Source: Cryptosporangium phraense (GTDB lineage Bacteria > Actinomycetota > Actinomycetes > Mycobacteriales > Cryptosporangiaceae). Taken from it: a stretch of 64,000 nt of DNA. Of this stretch, positions 24,374 to 32,243 are shown one piece after another. The DNA is taken from positions 1-64,000 of the forward strand of contig NZ_VIRS01000012.1 of the NCBI RefSeq assembly GCF_006912135.1, given 5' to 3'. How positions within the stretch are numbered: position 1 is the first letter of the stretch; the number at the start of each line of letters is the position of its first letter. Under the pieces are notes generated by a model that had not been told where the DNA came from, ran no database searches, and saw only the letters and a list, made by a program, of their open reading frames with translations. The translations under genes and the position numbers were made by a program.

Positions 24374-25152
24374 CGGACGCGCCCCACGCCGGCGTACGTG
24401 GCCGTTCTCTCCGGTGGCGCCGTGGCCGGCCGGGACCCCGGATCGGGACGCCACCGCGGCACGAACACGACGCCGGGCTCGAGCAGCTCGAACCCGGCGA
24501 AGAAGCCCTCGATCGTGGCTCGGTCGCGGGAGACCAGGGGGTTGGCGCTGCGCGAGTACAGCGCCTCCATCTTGCTGCCGCGGTCGCCCTGCTGATCGGC
24601 GGTGCCGTGCGAGATCGCCAGGTAGCTGCCGGGCACGACCGCGTCCCGGTACCGCGCGATCAGGCCCCGCGGATCGTCGGGCACGAAGTGCAGCAGCGCC
24701 ACCATGAGGACGCCGATCGGCTGGTCGAAGTCGAGCTTCGGGTGGGCGGCGGCGAGCACGGCGTCCGGGTCGGTGACGTCGGCCCGGACGATCGTCGCTT
24801 CCGGCACCTGCTCCAGAATGGACTGGCTGTGCGCGACGGCGACCGGGTCGTTGTCGACGTACACCACCCGGGCGTCCGCGGATTCGCTCAGCGCGACCTC
24901 GTGAACGTTACCCACGGTAGGAATTCCCGACCCTAAGTCGAGAAATTGCCGCACCCCGTTGGCGATCATGAACCGCACGGCCCGCCGGAGAAAGGCCCGG
25001 TTGGCCCGCATGTTCGCCGGCAATTCCGGGAGAATGCGAATGGCCTGCTCGGCCATCGCGCGATCGACCGCGAAATTGTGGGAGCCGCCGAGGTAGTAGT
25101 CGTAGACCCTCGCTGCGCTGGGACGTTCCGGCTCTACCTCGTGCTGCTCCAC
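24370..25152 (-). CDS. SAM-dependent methyltransferase, DUF574 family
   Basis: The 260-residue product matches the actinobacterial DUF574/Methyltransf_19 family: PSAARVYDYYLGGSHNFAVD at the start, NRAFLRRAVRFM, the SAM-binding FLDLGSGIPTVGNVHEVA, VVYVDNDPVAVAHS, and VALLHFVPDD. These enzymes are abundant in Streptomyces and Frankia and their substrates are unknown. The GTG at 25152 is preceded by AAGGTGAG and fits the usual family length; another GTG lies three codons upstream. The stop overlaps the start of the PAS-GGDEF-EAL gene, so both are made together. Confidence 0.85.
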   Translation of the reverse strand: MEQHEVEPERPSAARVYDYYLGGSHNFAVDRAMAEQAIRILPELPANMRANRAFLRRAVRFMIANGVRQFLDLGSGIPTVGNVHEVALSESADARVVYVDNDPVAVAHSQSILEQVPEATIVRADVTDPDAVLAAAHPKLDFDQPIGVLMVALLHFVPDDPRGLIARYRDAVVPGSYLAISHGTADQQGDRGSKMEALYSRSANPLVSRDRATIEGFFAGFELLEPGVVFVPRWRPDPGSRPATAPPERTATYAGVGRVR

Positions 25153-25225
25153 GGAGCTCACCTTACCGACCACATCGGTCAGTTGACCGGGGAATTGGCA
25201 TGCGACGCACAAACCCCAGTGGTTT

Positions 25226-26392
25226 CTACAATTCGTCGACGCCACTCCGCGTCTCGTCGATCAGCAGAGTAGCGACGTCGCTCAGCGAGCCCCGTTTTCC
25301 GAGGGCCTCCCGCTGCCGATCCGCCGACGTACCGCGCTGCACCAGGTCGGCCAGGAGCGCCTCGACCGTGGCCGTGTCACCGTTGGCGTCCAGCGCCGGT
25401 CCGACGTGGTCGAGCAGCTGGCGGATCGCGTCCGGGGCCGGGATCGCCTCGGTGGTGTGCGGGCTCAGCAGTTCGCCGCTGAGGCCCGATCGGGCGGCCC
25501 GCCAGTTCGCCGCGCGCAGGATCTCCGGTCGATGGGGTTCCCTGGCCTCTCCGCGCTCGATCTCGTTCGCCGCGGTGACCACCAGCGCCCGGCCGAGCCC
25601 GGTGAGCAGCACGACGTCGTCCACCCGCGGGCACCCGTCGGTGATCCGCAGCTCGACGGTGGGGTACCGCGCCGACGGGCGGGCATCGAAGTAGACCATC
25701 CCGGGGTCCTTGATGATCCCGGAGTCGATGAGCGTCCGGACCGTCTCGTCGTACTCGGCCGCGGAGCTGAAGCCGTGGACCGGGCCCGCGGTGGGCCAGC
25801 GGGACCAGACGATCGTCCGGTAGGACGCGTACCCGGTGTCGGTGTCACCGAAGAACGGCGAGCTGGCCGACAGCGCGAGCAGGATCGGCAGCCAGGGCTG
25901 GATCCGGCCGACGACCGCTACCGCGAGGTCGCGATCCGGGACGCCGACCTGCACCTGGAACGCGCAGACCGCCTGCTCGCGGACGAGCTGCTGGTACTCG
26001 GCGGCCATCGCGCGGTAGCGCTCCTTGGGGTACACGCCCATCGGCTTGACGCCCGAGGCCGGCACCGTGCCCGAGGTCGCGACCGCGAGGTCGTGCTCGG
26101 AGGCCGCCTTGATCAGCGCCCGGCGGCTCATCAGCACCTCGGACCGGATCTGGTCCAGCGTGGTGCAGACCGGGGTCGCGGTCTCGATCGCCGACCGGAG
26201 CAGCTCGGCCTCGGGGTCGTGCTCACCGTCGTGCGGGCCGCCGCGCAGCAGCGCGAGCGCCTCCGGCACCAGGTCGCCGGTGTTCGGGTCGAGGACGTGG
26301 AACTCCTCTTCGACGCCGATCGTGGCGCCGACCGTACTGTGGTACTCCTCGGGCTCCGCGGGCTGCGAGACCCGTGCGGTGTCGCCGATCAT
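25226..26392 (-). CDS. Carboxylate-amine ligase (YbdK / GCS2 family)
   Basis: The 388-residue product belongs to the glutamate-cysteine ligase type 2 (YbdK) family. It has TIGVEEEFHVLDPNTGDLVP at the start, an Arg-rich ATP-binding region, and FDARPSARYPTVELRITDGC, which holds the metal- and substrate-binding Glu and Arg. These enzymes join glutamate (or a similar acid) to an amine with ATP. Actinobacteria make mycothiol rather than glutathione, so the product is uncertain; EgtA of ergothioneine synthesis is a distant relative. The ATG overlaps the stop of the GH13 gene (ATGA). Confidence 0.85.
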   Translation of the reverse strand: MIGDTARVSQPAEPEEYHSTVGATIGVEEEFHVLDPNTGDLVPEALALLRGGPHDGEHDPEAELLRSAIETATPVCTTLDQIRSEVLMSRRALIKAASEHDLAVATSGTVPASGVKPMGVYPKERYRAMAAEYQQLVREQAVCAFQVQVGVPDRDLAVAVVGRIQPWLPILLALSASSPFFGDTDTGYASYRTIVWSRWPTAGPVHGFSSAAEYDETVRTLIDSGIIKDPGMVYFDARPSARYPTVELRITDGCPRVDDVVLLTGLGRALVVTAANEIERGEAREPHRPEILRAANWRAARSGLSGELLSPHTTEAIPAPDAIRQLLDHVGPALDANGDTATVEALLADLVQRGTSADRQREALGKRGSLSDVATLLIDETRSGVDEL

Positions 26393-28056
26393 GCCAAGCC
26401 TCCACGCGTGCTCTGGCCGCCGGTGTGGCGTCCCTGGCTGTCTCGCAGCCGGATCCAGCGGTAGCCGTATCCGCCGAGCGAGATCTTGCTCAGTGATGCG
26501 TCCACGGGCGGATAGTCCTTGTCTGCGAGTAATTCGTACGGATCGTTACCTGCATTCCCTAGTGCCGACAGATCAACCGTCACTTCCTCATCAGCGAGGT
26601 TGTGGAGGAACACCATCTTCCCGCGATCGGGCTGGTCGGCCTGGTGCGCGAGAACGTGGCGGGGCTTCGGCACGTCGACGACGCTGCACTCGCCGAGGCC
26701 GACCTCCGGGCACTGGCGGAGCGTCCGGATCATGCGTTCGAACCAGCTCAGCAGCGAGCGCGGGTTCTGCTGTTGGACGATGACGTTCGTGGTCTCCAGG
26801 CCGTCCTTGATGACGGGCCGGACCAGGTCCTGGCCCGTCGAGAAGCCGGCGTTGACGCCCGGCGTCCACTGCATCGGGGTGCGGATCGCGTCGCGGCCGG
26901 TGAGCGAGAGGTCCTCACCCATGCCGAGCTCCTCGCCGTAGCGGATGACCGGCGTCCCGCGGAGCGAGAACTGCATCGCGTACGCGAGCTCGATCCGGCG
27001 CCGGTCCCCGCCGAGCATCGACGCCATCCGACGCCGGATACCGCGGTCGTACAGCTGCATGTCCTTCTCCGGACCGAACGCGGCGAACACGTCGGCGCGC
27101 TGCTCGGCGGTGAGCTTGGAGAGGTCGACCTCGTCGTGGTTACGCAGGAACGTGGCCCACTGGGCCGCCTCGGGCAGCTTCGGGGTGTCGCGCAGCGCGT
27201 CCACGACCGGCTCGGAGTCCTGACGGGCCAGCGCGAGCATCAGGCGGGCGTTGAGCGCGAAGTCGAACAGCATGTGCAGGCGGTTGGCCGAGCCGCCCTC
27301 GTCGCCGAAGTACTGGCCGACCTCGTCCGGACCGACGTTCGCCTCGGCCAGGATCACCGCGTCGCCCCGGCGCCACTGCAGGTGCGAGCGGAGGTCGGTG
27401 AGGAACGTGAAGTCCTTGGTCTCGTTGGGCCTGGCCTCGATGACGAACGGGGCCGCGTCCATCCGGAACCCCGCGACGCCGAGCTGGACCCAGAACGCCG
27501 CTATCCGCTTGATCTCGTCCTTGACCTCGGGGTTCGCGGTGTTGAGGTCCGGCATGAAGTCGTAGAAGCGGTGGTAGTACCAGGCCTTGGCGGTGCGGTC
27601 GTAGGTCCAGGTCTCTTTCTGTTCGCCGGGGAAGACCATGCCTTCGTGGCGGTCCTTCGGCTCTTCGGAGGACCAGATGTACCAGTCGCGGTAGGGCGAG
27701 TCTTCGCTCTTGCGGGCGCTCTGAAACCACGGGTGCTGGTTCGAGGTGTGGTTCACGACCAGGTCGATGATGACCCGGATGCCCCGGTTGCCGGCCTCGT
27801 GGAGCAGTTCGGCGAAGTCGCCGAGCGTCCCGAGGCGGGGGTCGACCGCGTAGAAGTCGGCCACGTCGTAGCCGTCGTCGCGGTTGGGGGTGGGGTGGAT
27901 CGGGTTGAGCCACAGGCACGTGATGCCGAGGCGCGCGAGGTAGTCGAGACGGCTGATCAGGCCGGGGAAGTCGCCCACCCCGTCGCCGTTGGAGTCTTGG
28001 AACGTCTCGACGTCACAGCAGTAGACGACCGCTTCGCGGTACCAGTGCTCGGGCAT
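26389..28056 (-). CDS. GH13 alpha-glucosidase / trehalose synthase-like enzyme
   Basis: The 555-residue cytoplasmic enzyme has all four GH13 regions: IIDLVVNHTS (Asp98, His103), GFRMDAAPF with nucleophile Asp200, LAEANVG with acid/base Glu238, and FLRNHDEVD with Asp308. The N-terminus (HWYREAVVYCCDVETFQDSN, then GDGVGDFPGL) is typical of trehalose synthases (maltose to trehalose) and related glucosidases; the Cys-Cys in place of the usual YQ(I/V) stretch sets it apart. Assignment between TreS and oligo-1,6-glucosidase needs phylogeny. The ATG at 28056 was chosen by homology to this N-terminus. It is first in a two-gene operon with the YbdK-type ligase. Confidence 0.83.
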   Translation of the reverse strand: MPEHWYREAVVYCCDVETFQDSNGDGVGDFPGLISRLDYLARLGITCLWLNPIHPTPNRDDGYDVADFYAVDPRLGTLGDFAELLHEAGNRGIRVIIDLVVNHTSNQHPWFQSARKSEDSPYRDWYIWSSEEPKDRHEGMVFPGEQKETWTYDRTAKAWYYHRFYDFMPDLNTANPEVKDEIKRIAAFWVQLGVAGFRMDAAPFVIEARPNETKDFTFLTDLRSHLQWRRGDAVILAEANVGPDEVGQYFGDEGGSANRLHMLFDFALNARLMLALARQDSEPVVDALRDTPKLPEAAQWATFLRNHDEVDLSKLTAEQRADVFAAFGPEKDMQLYDRGIRRRMASMLGGDRRRIELAYAMQFSLRGTPVIRYGEELGMGEDLSLTGRDAIRTPMQWTPGVNAGFSTGQDLVRPVIKDGLETTNVIVQQQNPRSLLSWFERMIRTLRQCPEVGLGECSVVDVPKPRHVLAHQADQPDRGKMVFLHNLADEEVTVDLSALGNAGNDPYELLADKDYPPVDASLSKISLGGYGYRWIRLRDSQGRHTGGQSTRGGLA

Positions 28057-28089
28057 GGTCCGTCCATGCCCCGGTACGTCCGAGCCCAA

Positions 28090-29343
28090 TCAGCGCTCGA
28101 GGATCGCCGTGACGCCTAGGCCGCCGGCGGCGCAGATGCTGATGAGCGCTCGGCCGCGGCCCCGTTCGGCCAGGAGCTTGGCCGCCGTGGCGACGATTCG
28201 GCCTCCGGTGGCCGCGAACGGGTGACCCGCGGCCAGCGACGAGCCGTTCACGTTCAGCTTCGTCCGGTCGATGGCGCCCAGCGGAGCGTCGAACTGCTTG
28301 GCGAACGTCGGGTCCTCCCAGGCCTTCAACGTCGCCAACACCTGGGACGCGAACGCCTCGTGGATCTCGTAGAAGTCGAAATCCTGCAGCGTGAGGCCGG
28401 CGCGGGCCAGCATCCGCGGGACCGCGTAGGCCGGCGCCATGAGCAGGCCCTCGTCGCCGTGGACGTAATCGACGGCGGCGGTCTCGCAGTGGGTGAACCA
28501 GGCCTGCACAGGGAGGTTCCGGGCCGCGGCCTGCGACTCCGACGCCAGCAGCACGGCCGACGCCCCGTCGGTCAGCGGCGTCGAGTTGCCCGCGGTCATC
28601 GTGTCGCCGAACACCGGCTTCAGCGTCGCGAGCTTCTCCTCGGACGAGTTCGGCCGCAGGTTCTGGTCGCGCTCGACCCCGAGATACGGCGTGATCAGGT
28701 CGTCGAAGAAGCCGCGGTCGTAGGCGGCGGCCAGGTTGCGGTGGCTGGCCGCGGCCAGCGCGTCCTGGTCGGCGCGGGCGATCTCCCAGGCCGCGGCGGT
28801 CAGAGCGGCGTGCTCCCCCATCGACAGCCCGGTGCGCGGCTCGGCGTTCCGCGGGATCTCCGGCACCAGGAACCCCGGCCGCAGCCGGGTCAGCAGCGCC
28901 AGCCGCTCGCCGAGCGACCGCGCGCGGTTGAACGCCAGCAGCGTCTGCCGGAGCCCCTCGTTCAGCACCAGCGGCGCATCGCTGGCGGTGTCGACCCCAC
29001 CGGCGATCCCCCACTCGATCTGCCCGAGCGCGATCTTGTTCGCGACCAGGATCGCCGCCTCCAGACCCGTTCCACAGGCCTGCTGGAGGTCGTAGGCGGG
29101 CGTCCGCGGGTCGAGCGCGGTGCCCAGCACGGTCTCGCGGGTCAGGTTGAAGTCCCGGCTGTGCTTCACGACCGCTCCGGCGACGACCTCCCCCAGCGTC
29201 TCGCCGGCCAGCCCGAAACGGGAGACCAGCCCGGACAGCGCGGCCGTCAGCATGTCCTGGTTGGACGCCCGCGCGTACGGCCCGAACTGCCGCGCGAACG
29301 GAATCCGGTTGCCGCCGATCACACCAACCCGCTGAATGCTCAT
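28090..29343 (-). CDS. fadA2: Acetyl-CoA acetyltransferase (FadA2/FadI-like thiolase)
   Basis: The 417-residue product is a thiolase with the acyl-accepting Cys90 (QQACGTGLEAA), His374 (NGSSLAAGHPFAATGGR) and the second Cys404 (ISICAAGGLGV). It cleaves 3-ketoacyl-CoA with CoA in beta-oxidation, or works in reverse. Gene order matches the Mycobacterium tuberculosis fadA2-fabG4-htdX-fadE5 region, where fadA2 is likewise divergent from fabG4. Only 33 bp separate the two start codons, and a TetR-like palindrome lies between them. No ribosome site precedes the ATG, so the mRNA may be leaderless. Confidence 0.9.
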   Translation of the reverse strand: MSIQRVGVIGGNRIPFARQFGPYARASNQDMLTAALSGLVSRFGLAGETLGEVVAGAVVKHSRDFNLTRETVLGTALDPRTPAYDLQQACGTGLEAAILVANKIALGQIEWGIAGGVDTASDAPLVLNEGLRQTLLAFNRARSLGERLALLTRLRPGFLVPEIPRNAEPRTGLSMGEHAALTAAAWEIARADQDALAAASHRNLAAAYDRGFFDDLITPYLGVERDQNLRPNSSEEKLATLKPVFGDTMTAGNSTPLTDGASAVLLASESQAAARNLPVQAWFTHCETAAVDYVHGDEGLLMAPAYAVPRMLARAGLTLQDFDFYEIHEAFASQVLATLKAWEDPTFAKQFDAPLGAIDRTKLNVNGSSLAAGHPFAATGGRIVATAAKLLAERGRGRALISICAAGGLGVTAILER

Positions 29344-29351
29344 GGCGCTAT

Positions 29352-29367
29352 CTTACCGGCTAGTAAG
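29352..29367. promoter_or_regulatory. TetR-like operator between thiolase and reductase genes
   Basis: CTTAC-CGGCTA-GTAAG is a perfect 5-bp inverted repeat occupying the centre of the 33-bp divergent gap. Its core TACCGGCTAGTA matches TACTGGCGAGTA at 32188-32199 at 10 of 12 positions, next to the tetR gene of this locus. It is a good candidate for that repressor. Confidence 0.6.
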
Positions 29368-29376
29368 GTAGCGGCC

Positions 29377-30711
29377 ATGCGCGATCGCTACCAGCAGCTC
29401 GTCACCTCGTCCCCGGGCCGGTTCGTCGCCCGCCGGGTCGGGCTCCCGCAGCCCCCGACGCTCCGCCGCTACCACCCCGGCGACCCGATCGCGCCCGGCC
29501 CGGTGGTGGTGGGGGGCACCGGCCGCCTGGCCAAGGTGATCGGCCCGCTCCTGACCACCGCCGGCGTGACCGTCCACGGCCCGCGGTCCGAGCCTCGTCC
29601 GGACAGCCCGCGCCCGCACGCGATGATCTTCGACGCGACCGGCGTCACCCGCAGCGAGGACCTGCACGCGCTGTTCGAGTTCTTCGGCCCTCGGGTCCGC
29701 TCGGTCGCCCCCAACGGCCGGATCATCGTGCTCGGCACCCCGCCGGAGGACTGCGCCGAGACCCGCGAGGCCACCGCCCAGCGCGCGCTGGAGGGCTTCA
29801 CCCGGTCGACCGGCAAGGAGATCAAGCGCGGCGTCACGACCCAGCTCGTCTACGTCGCTCCGGGGGCTGAGGACGGCGTCGAGTCCACGCTCCGGTTCCT
29901 CCTCTCCGGGCGGTCGGCCTACGTCTCCGGTCAGGTGATCCGCGTCGGTACGGCTTCCGTCCCTCCGGTGGACGACTGGCAGCGCCCGCTCGCCGGGAAG
30001 ATCGCGGTCGTCACCGGCGCCGCGCGCGGGATCGGCGAGGCCATCGTCGACGTGCTCGCCCGCGACGGCGCCCACGTCGTCTGTATCGACGTTCCGTCGG
30101 CCGGCTCGTCGCTGGCCGAGGTCGCGGGCCGGGCGAACGGCTCCACCCTCACTCTGGACGTCACGGCCGAGGACGCTCCGCGGACGCTCGCCGAGCACCT
30201 CCCGGACGGTGTCGACGTGTTCGTGCACAACGCGGGCGTCACCCGGGACCGCACGCTCGGCCGGATGGACGCGGCCCGCTGGGACCTCGTCCTCGACGTC
30301 AACTTGAGCAGCGAGGAGCGCATCAACGACGTGCTCCTCGGAGCGAACCTGCTGCGGCCCGGCGGCCGCATCGTCGCGACGTCCTCGATGGCCGGGATCG
30401 CCGGGAACCCGGGGCAGACGAACTACGCGACCAGCAAGGCCGGGGTGATCGGCATGGTGCAGTCGCTGGCGCCGTCCCTGGCTTCGCGCGGCGGCACGAT
30501 CAACGCGGTCGCGCCGGGGTTCATCGAGACGCAGATGACCGCGGCGATCCCGTTGGTGATCCGGGAGGCCGGGCGCCGGATGAACAGCATGACCCAGGGC
30601 GGCCGGCCGGTCGACGTCGCCGAGACGATCGCCTGGTTCGCGTCGCCCGCGTCGGCCGGCCTCAACGGCAACGTCGTCCGCGTCTGCGGCCAGTCTCTCC
30701 TGGGGGCCTGA
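29377..30711 (+). CDS. fabG4: High-molecular-weight 3-oxoacyl-CoA/ACP reductase (FabG4-like)
   Basis: The 444-residue product has a C-terminal classical SDR domain (VVTGAARGIGEAIVDVLARD, glycine motif at 213-220; catalytic Tyr350 and Lys354 in NYATSKAGVIGM) preceded by about 200 residues of a degenerate Rossmann-like domain, which defines the high-molecular-weight FabG class. Mycobacterial FabG4 is an NADH-dependent 3-ketoacyl-CoA reductase. It likely works with the following hydratase and the thiolase. AAGG lies shortly before the ATG. The stop overlaps the hydratase start (TGATG). Confidence 0.9.
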   Translation: MRDRYQQLVTSSPGRFVARRVGLPQPPTLRRYHPGDPIAPGPVVVGGTGRLAKVIGPLLTTAGVTVHGPRSEPRPDSPRPHAMIFDATGVTRSEDLHALFEFFGPRVRSVAPNGRIIVLGTPPEDCAETREATAQRALEGFTRSTGKEIKRGVTTQLVYVAPGAEDGVESTLRFLLSGRSAYVSGQVIRVGTASVPPVDDWQRPLAGKIAVVTGAARGIGEAIVDVLARDGAHVVCIDVPSAGSSLAEVAGRANGSTLTLDVTAEDAPRTLAEHLPDGVDVFVHNAGVTRDRTLGRMDAARWDLVLDVNLSSEERINDVLLGANLLRPGGRIVATSSMAGIAGNPGQTNYATSKAGVIGMVQSLAPSLASRGGTINAVAPGFIETQMTAAIPLVIREAGRRMNSMTQGGRPVDVAETIAWFASPASAGLNGNVVRVCGQSLLGA

Positions 30712-31535
30712 TGCGGACGCTCGACCGGGCGCCGAATCTGGCCGTGCTGTACCCCAGGGCGCTGTTCCGGCGGGCTTCCGGCGGCGAGCTGCCGGATTCG
30801 GGGGTGGCGCTGCGCGAGGTCGCGATCGACCCCGAGCGGCTCGCGGACTACGCGCGGGTGTGCGGGTTCGGGCTGTCGTCGGTGCTGCCCGGCACGTATC
30901 CGCAGGTGCTGGCGTTCCCGCTGGCGATCGCGCTGATGTCGGAGCCCGGGTTCCCGTTTCCGCTGCCGGGGATCGTCCACGTCGCCAACACGATCACCCA
31001 GTCGCGGCCGGTCGGTACCACTGAGGCGCTGAGCTTCGAGGTCCACGCCGAGAACCTCCGCCCCCACCGCCGGGGCCGCCAGTTCGACATCGTCACCAGC
31101 GCGTTCGTCGGCGACGAGCCGGTCTGGCACAGCACGGCCACCTACCTCCGCCGAGGCTCGGGCGGCTCGACCGGGACCCGGCCGGACGACGAGGTGCTCC
31201 CGCCCACCGCGGTCTGGCGGGTACCGGCCGGAATCGGGCGCGCCTACGCGGCGGCCTCCGGCGACCGGAACCCGATCCACCTGCACCCGCTCACCGCGAG
31301 GATGTTCGGGTTCCCGCGGGCCATCGCGCACGGCATGTGGGTCGAGGCGCGCTGCCTGGCCGCACTCGGCGGCCGCATCCCCGACGCCTACCGGGTCGTC
31401 GTCCAGTTCGGAAAGCCGCTGCTCCTCCCGTCGACCGTCGACTTCGGAGCGCGGGAGCGGGACGGCGGGTGGGACCTGTCGGTGGCGTCCGGAGGACGCC
31501 CGCACCTCACCGGACGGGTGGAACCGCCGTCGTAG
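30711..31535 (+). CDS. MaoC-like (R)-hydratase, HtdX-like
   Basis: The 274-residue product has a double hot-dog arrangement: an N-terminal non-catalytic half and a C-terminal half with the hydratase-2 motif AAASGDRNPIHLHPLTA, giving the catalytic pair Asp185 and His190. It interconverts trans-2-enoyl and (R)-3-hydroxyacyl thioesters. It corresponds to HtdX, which is next to fabG4 in mycobacteria. The 3' end overlaps by 29 bp the convergent tetR gene. Confidence 0.87.
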   Translation: MRTLDRAPNLAVLYPRALFRRASGGELPDSGVALREVAIDPERLADYARVCGFGLSSVLPGTYPQVLAFPLAIALMSEPGFPFPLPGIVHVANTITQSRPVGTTEALSFEVHAENLRPHRRGRQFDIVTSAFVGDEPVWHSTATYLRRGSGGSTGTRPDDEVLPPTAVWRVPAGIGRAYAAASGDRNPIHLHPLTARMFGFPRAIAHGMWVEARCLAALGGRIPDAYRVVVQFGKPLLLPSTVDFGARERDGGWDLSVASGGRPHLTGRVEPPS

Positions 31536-32157
31536 TACGCCAGACCTCGCCCCGGACCAGGCTGCCGAGCCCCATCCAGAGCACGTTCATCAGGCGGGTG
31601 GCCGCGGTCTCGGGCTCCTCGGCCGGGTGATCGAGCAGCCACTCGGCCATCGCCTCCCCGGTACCGACGAGCGCGTGGGCCAGCGCCCGCAGCTCGTCCG
31701 GGCCCGGGTCGGGCGAGCCGCTGGAGTGGATCGCCCGCGCGAACAGGTCGGCGACGTTGTCGACGACCAGGCGCCGGATCGACGCGACCTCGCCGGCGAA
31801 CTCACCCTCGCCCCGGGCCTGCCGGAACATCACCGCCCAGGCGTCGCGGTGCTCGGCGACGAACTGGAAGAACGCCTGCACTGCCGACCAGAGCTGCTGC
31901 TCGGGCGGGAGCGACGGGTCCGCGGCCGCGCTGATCGCCTCGGTGAGCTGATCGCCGGCCCGGCGGATGCACGCGCTGAACAGTTCCCCCTTCGAGCCGA
32001 GGTACAGGTAGACCATCGGCTTCGAAATTCCGGCCCGCTCCGCGATCTCGTCCATCGACGCGGCGTGGAAGCCACGCTCGGAGAACACGGCGGTGGCGGC
32101 ATCCAGCATCTGCTGTTCTCGGACGCGCCGCGGAAGGCGTCTGGAGGGGCCGCTCAC
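31507..32157 (-). CDS. TetR-family regulator of the acyl-CoA module
   Basis: The 216-residue product has an N-terminal TetR helix-turn-helix (MLDAATAVFSERGFHAASMD, then ISKPMVYLYLGSKGELF) and a C-terminal helical ligand domain. It is divergent from the acyl-CoA dehydrogenase gene, and the 86-bp gap between them contains overlapping palindromes that are also present at the thiolase/reductase gap. This supports a local repressor of the acyl-CoA module, probably released by an acyl-CoA, which is inference. The GTG start has no obvious strong ribosome site. Confidence 0.85.
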   Translation of the reverse strand: MSGPSRRLPRRVREQQMLDAATAVFSERGFHAASMDEIAERAGISKPMVYLYLGSKGELFSACIRRAGDQLTEAISAAADPSLPPEQQLWSAVQAFFQFVAEHRDAWAVMFRQARGEGEFAGEVASIRRLVVDNVADLFARAIHSSGSPDPGPDELRALAHALVGTGEAMAEWLLDHPAEEPETAATRLMNVLWMGLGSLVRGEVWRTTTAVPPVR

Positions 32158-32187
32158 GCTTGCAGCCTACCTATCTCATCAGTAATC

Positions 32188-32215
32188 TACTGGCGAGTAA
32201 GTTTACTACCCAGTA
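32188..32215. promoter_or_regulatory. Tandem TetR-like operators, tetR / acyl-CoA dehydrogenase gap
   Basis: TACTGGCGAGTA (32188-32199) and TACTACCCAGTA (32204-32215) both fit TACYNNNNAGTA and are offset by 16 bp. The stretch between them reads AGTAA-GT-TTACT, itself a perfect palindrome, so sites overlap. Two dimers could bind on adjacent faces. The same core recurs at 29354-29365. Confidence 0.6.
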
Positions 32216-32243
32216 GGCCTCACCCGCTCACGACGAGGACGCG

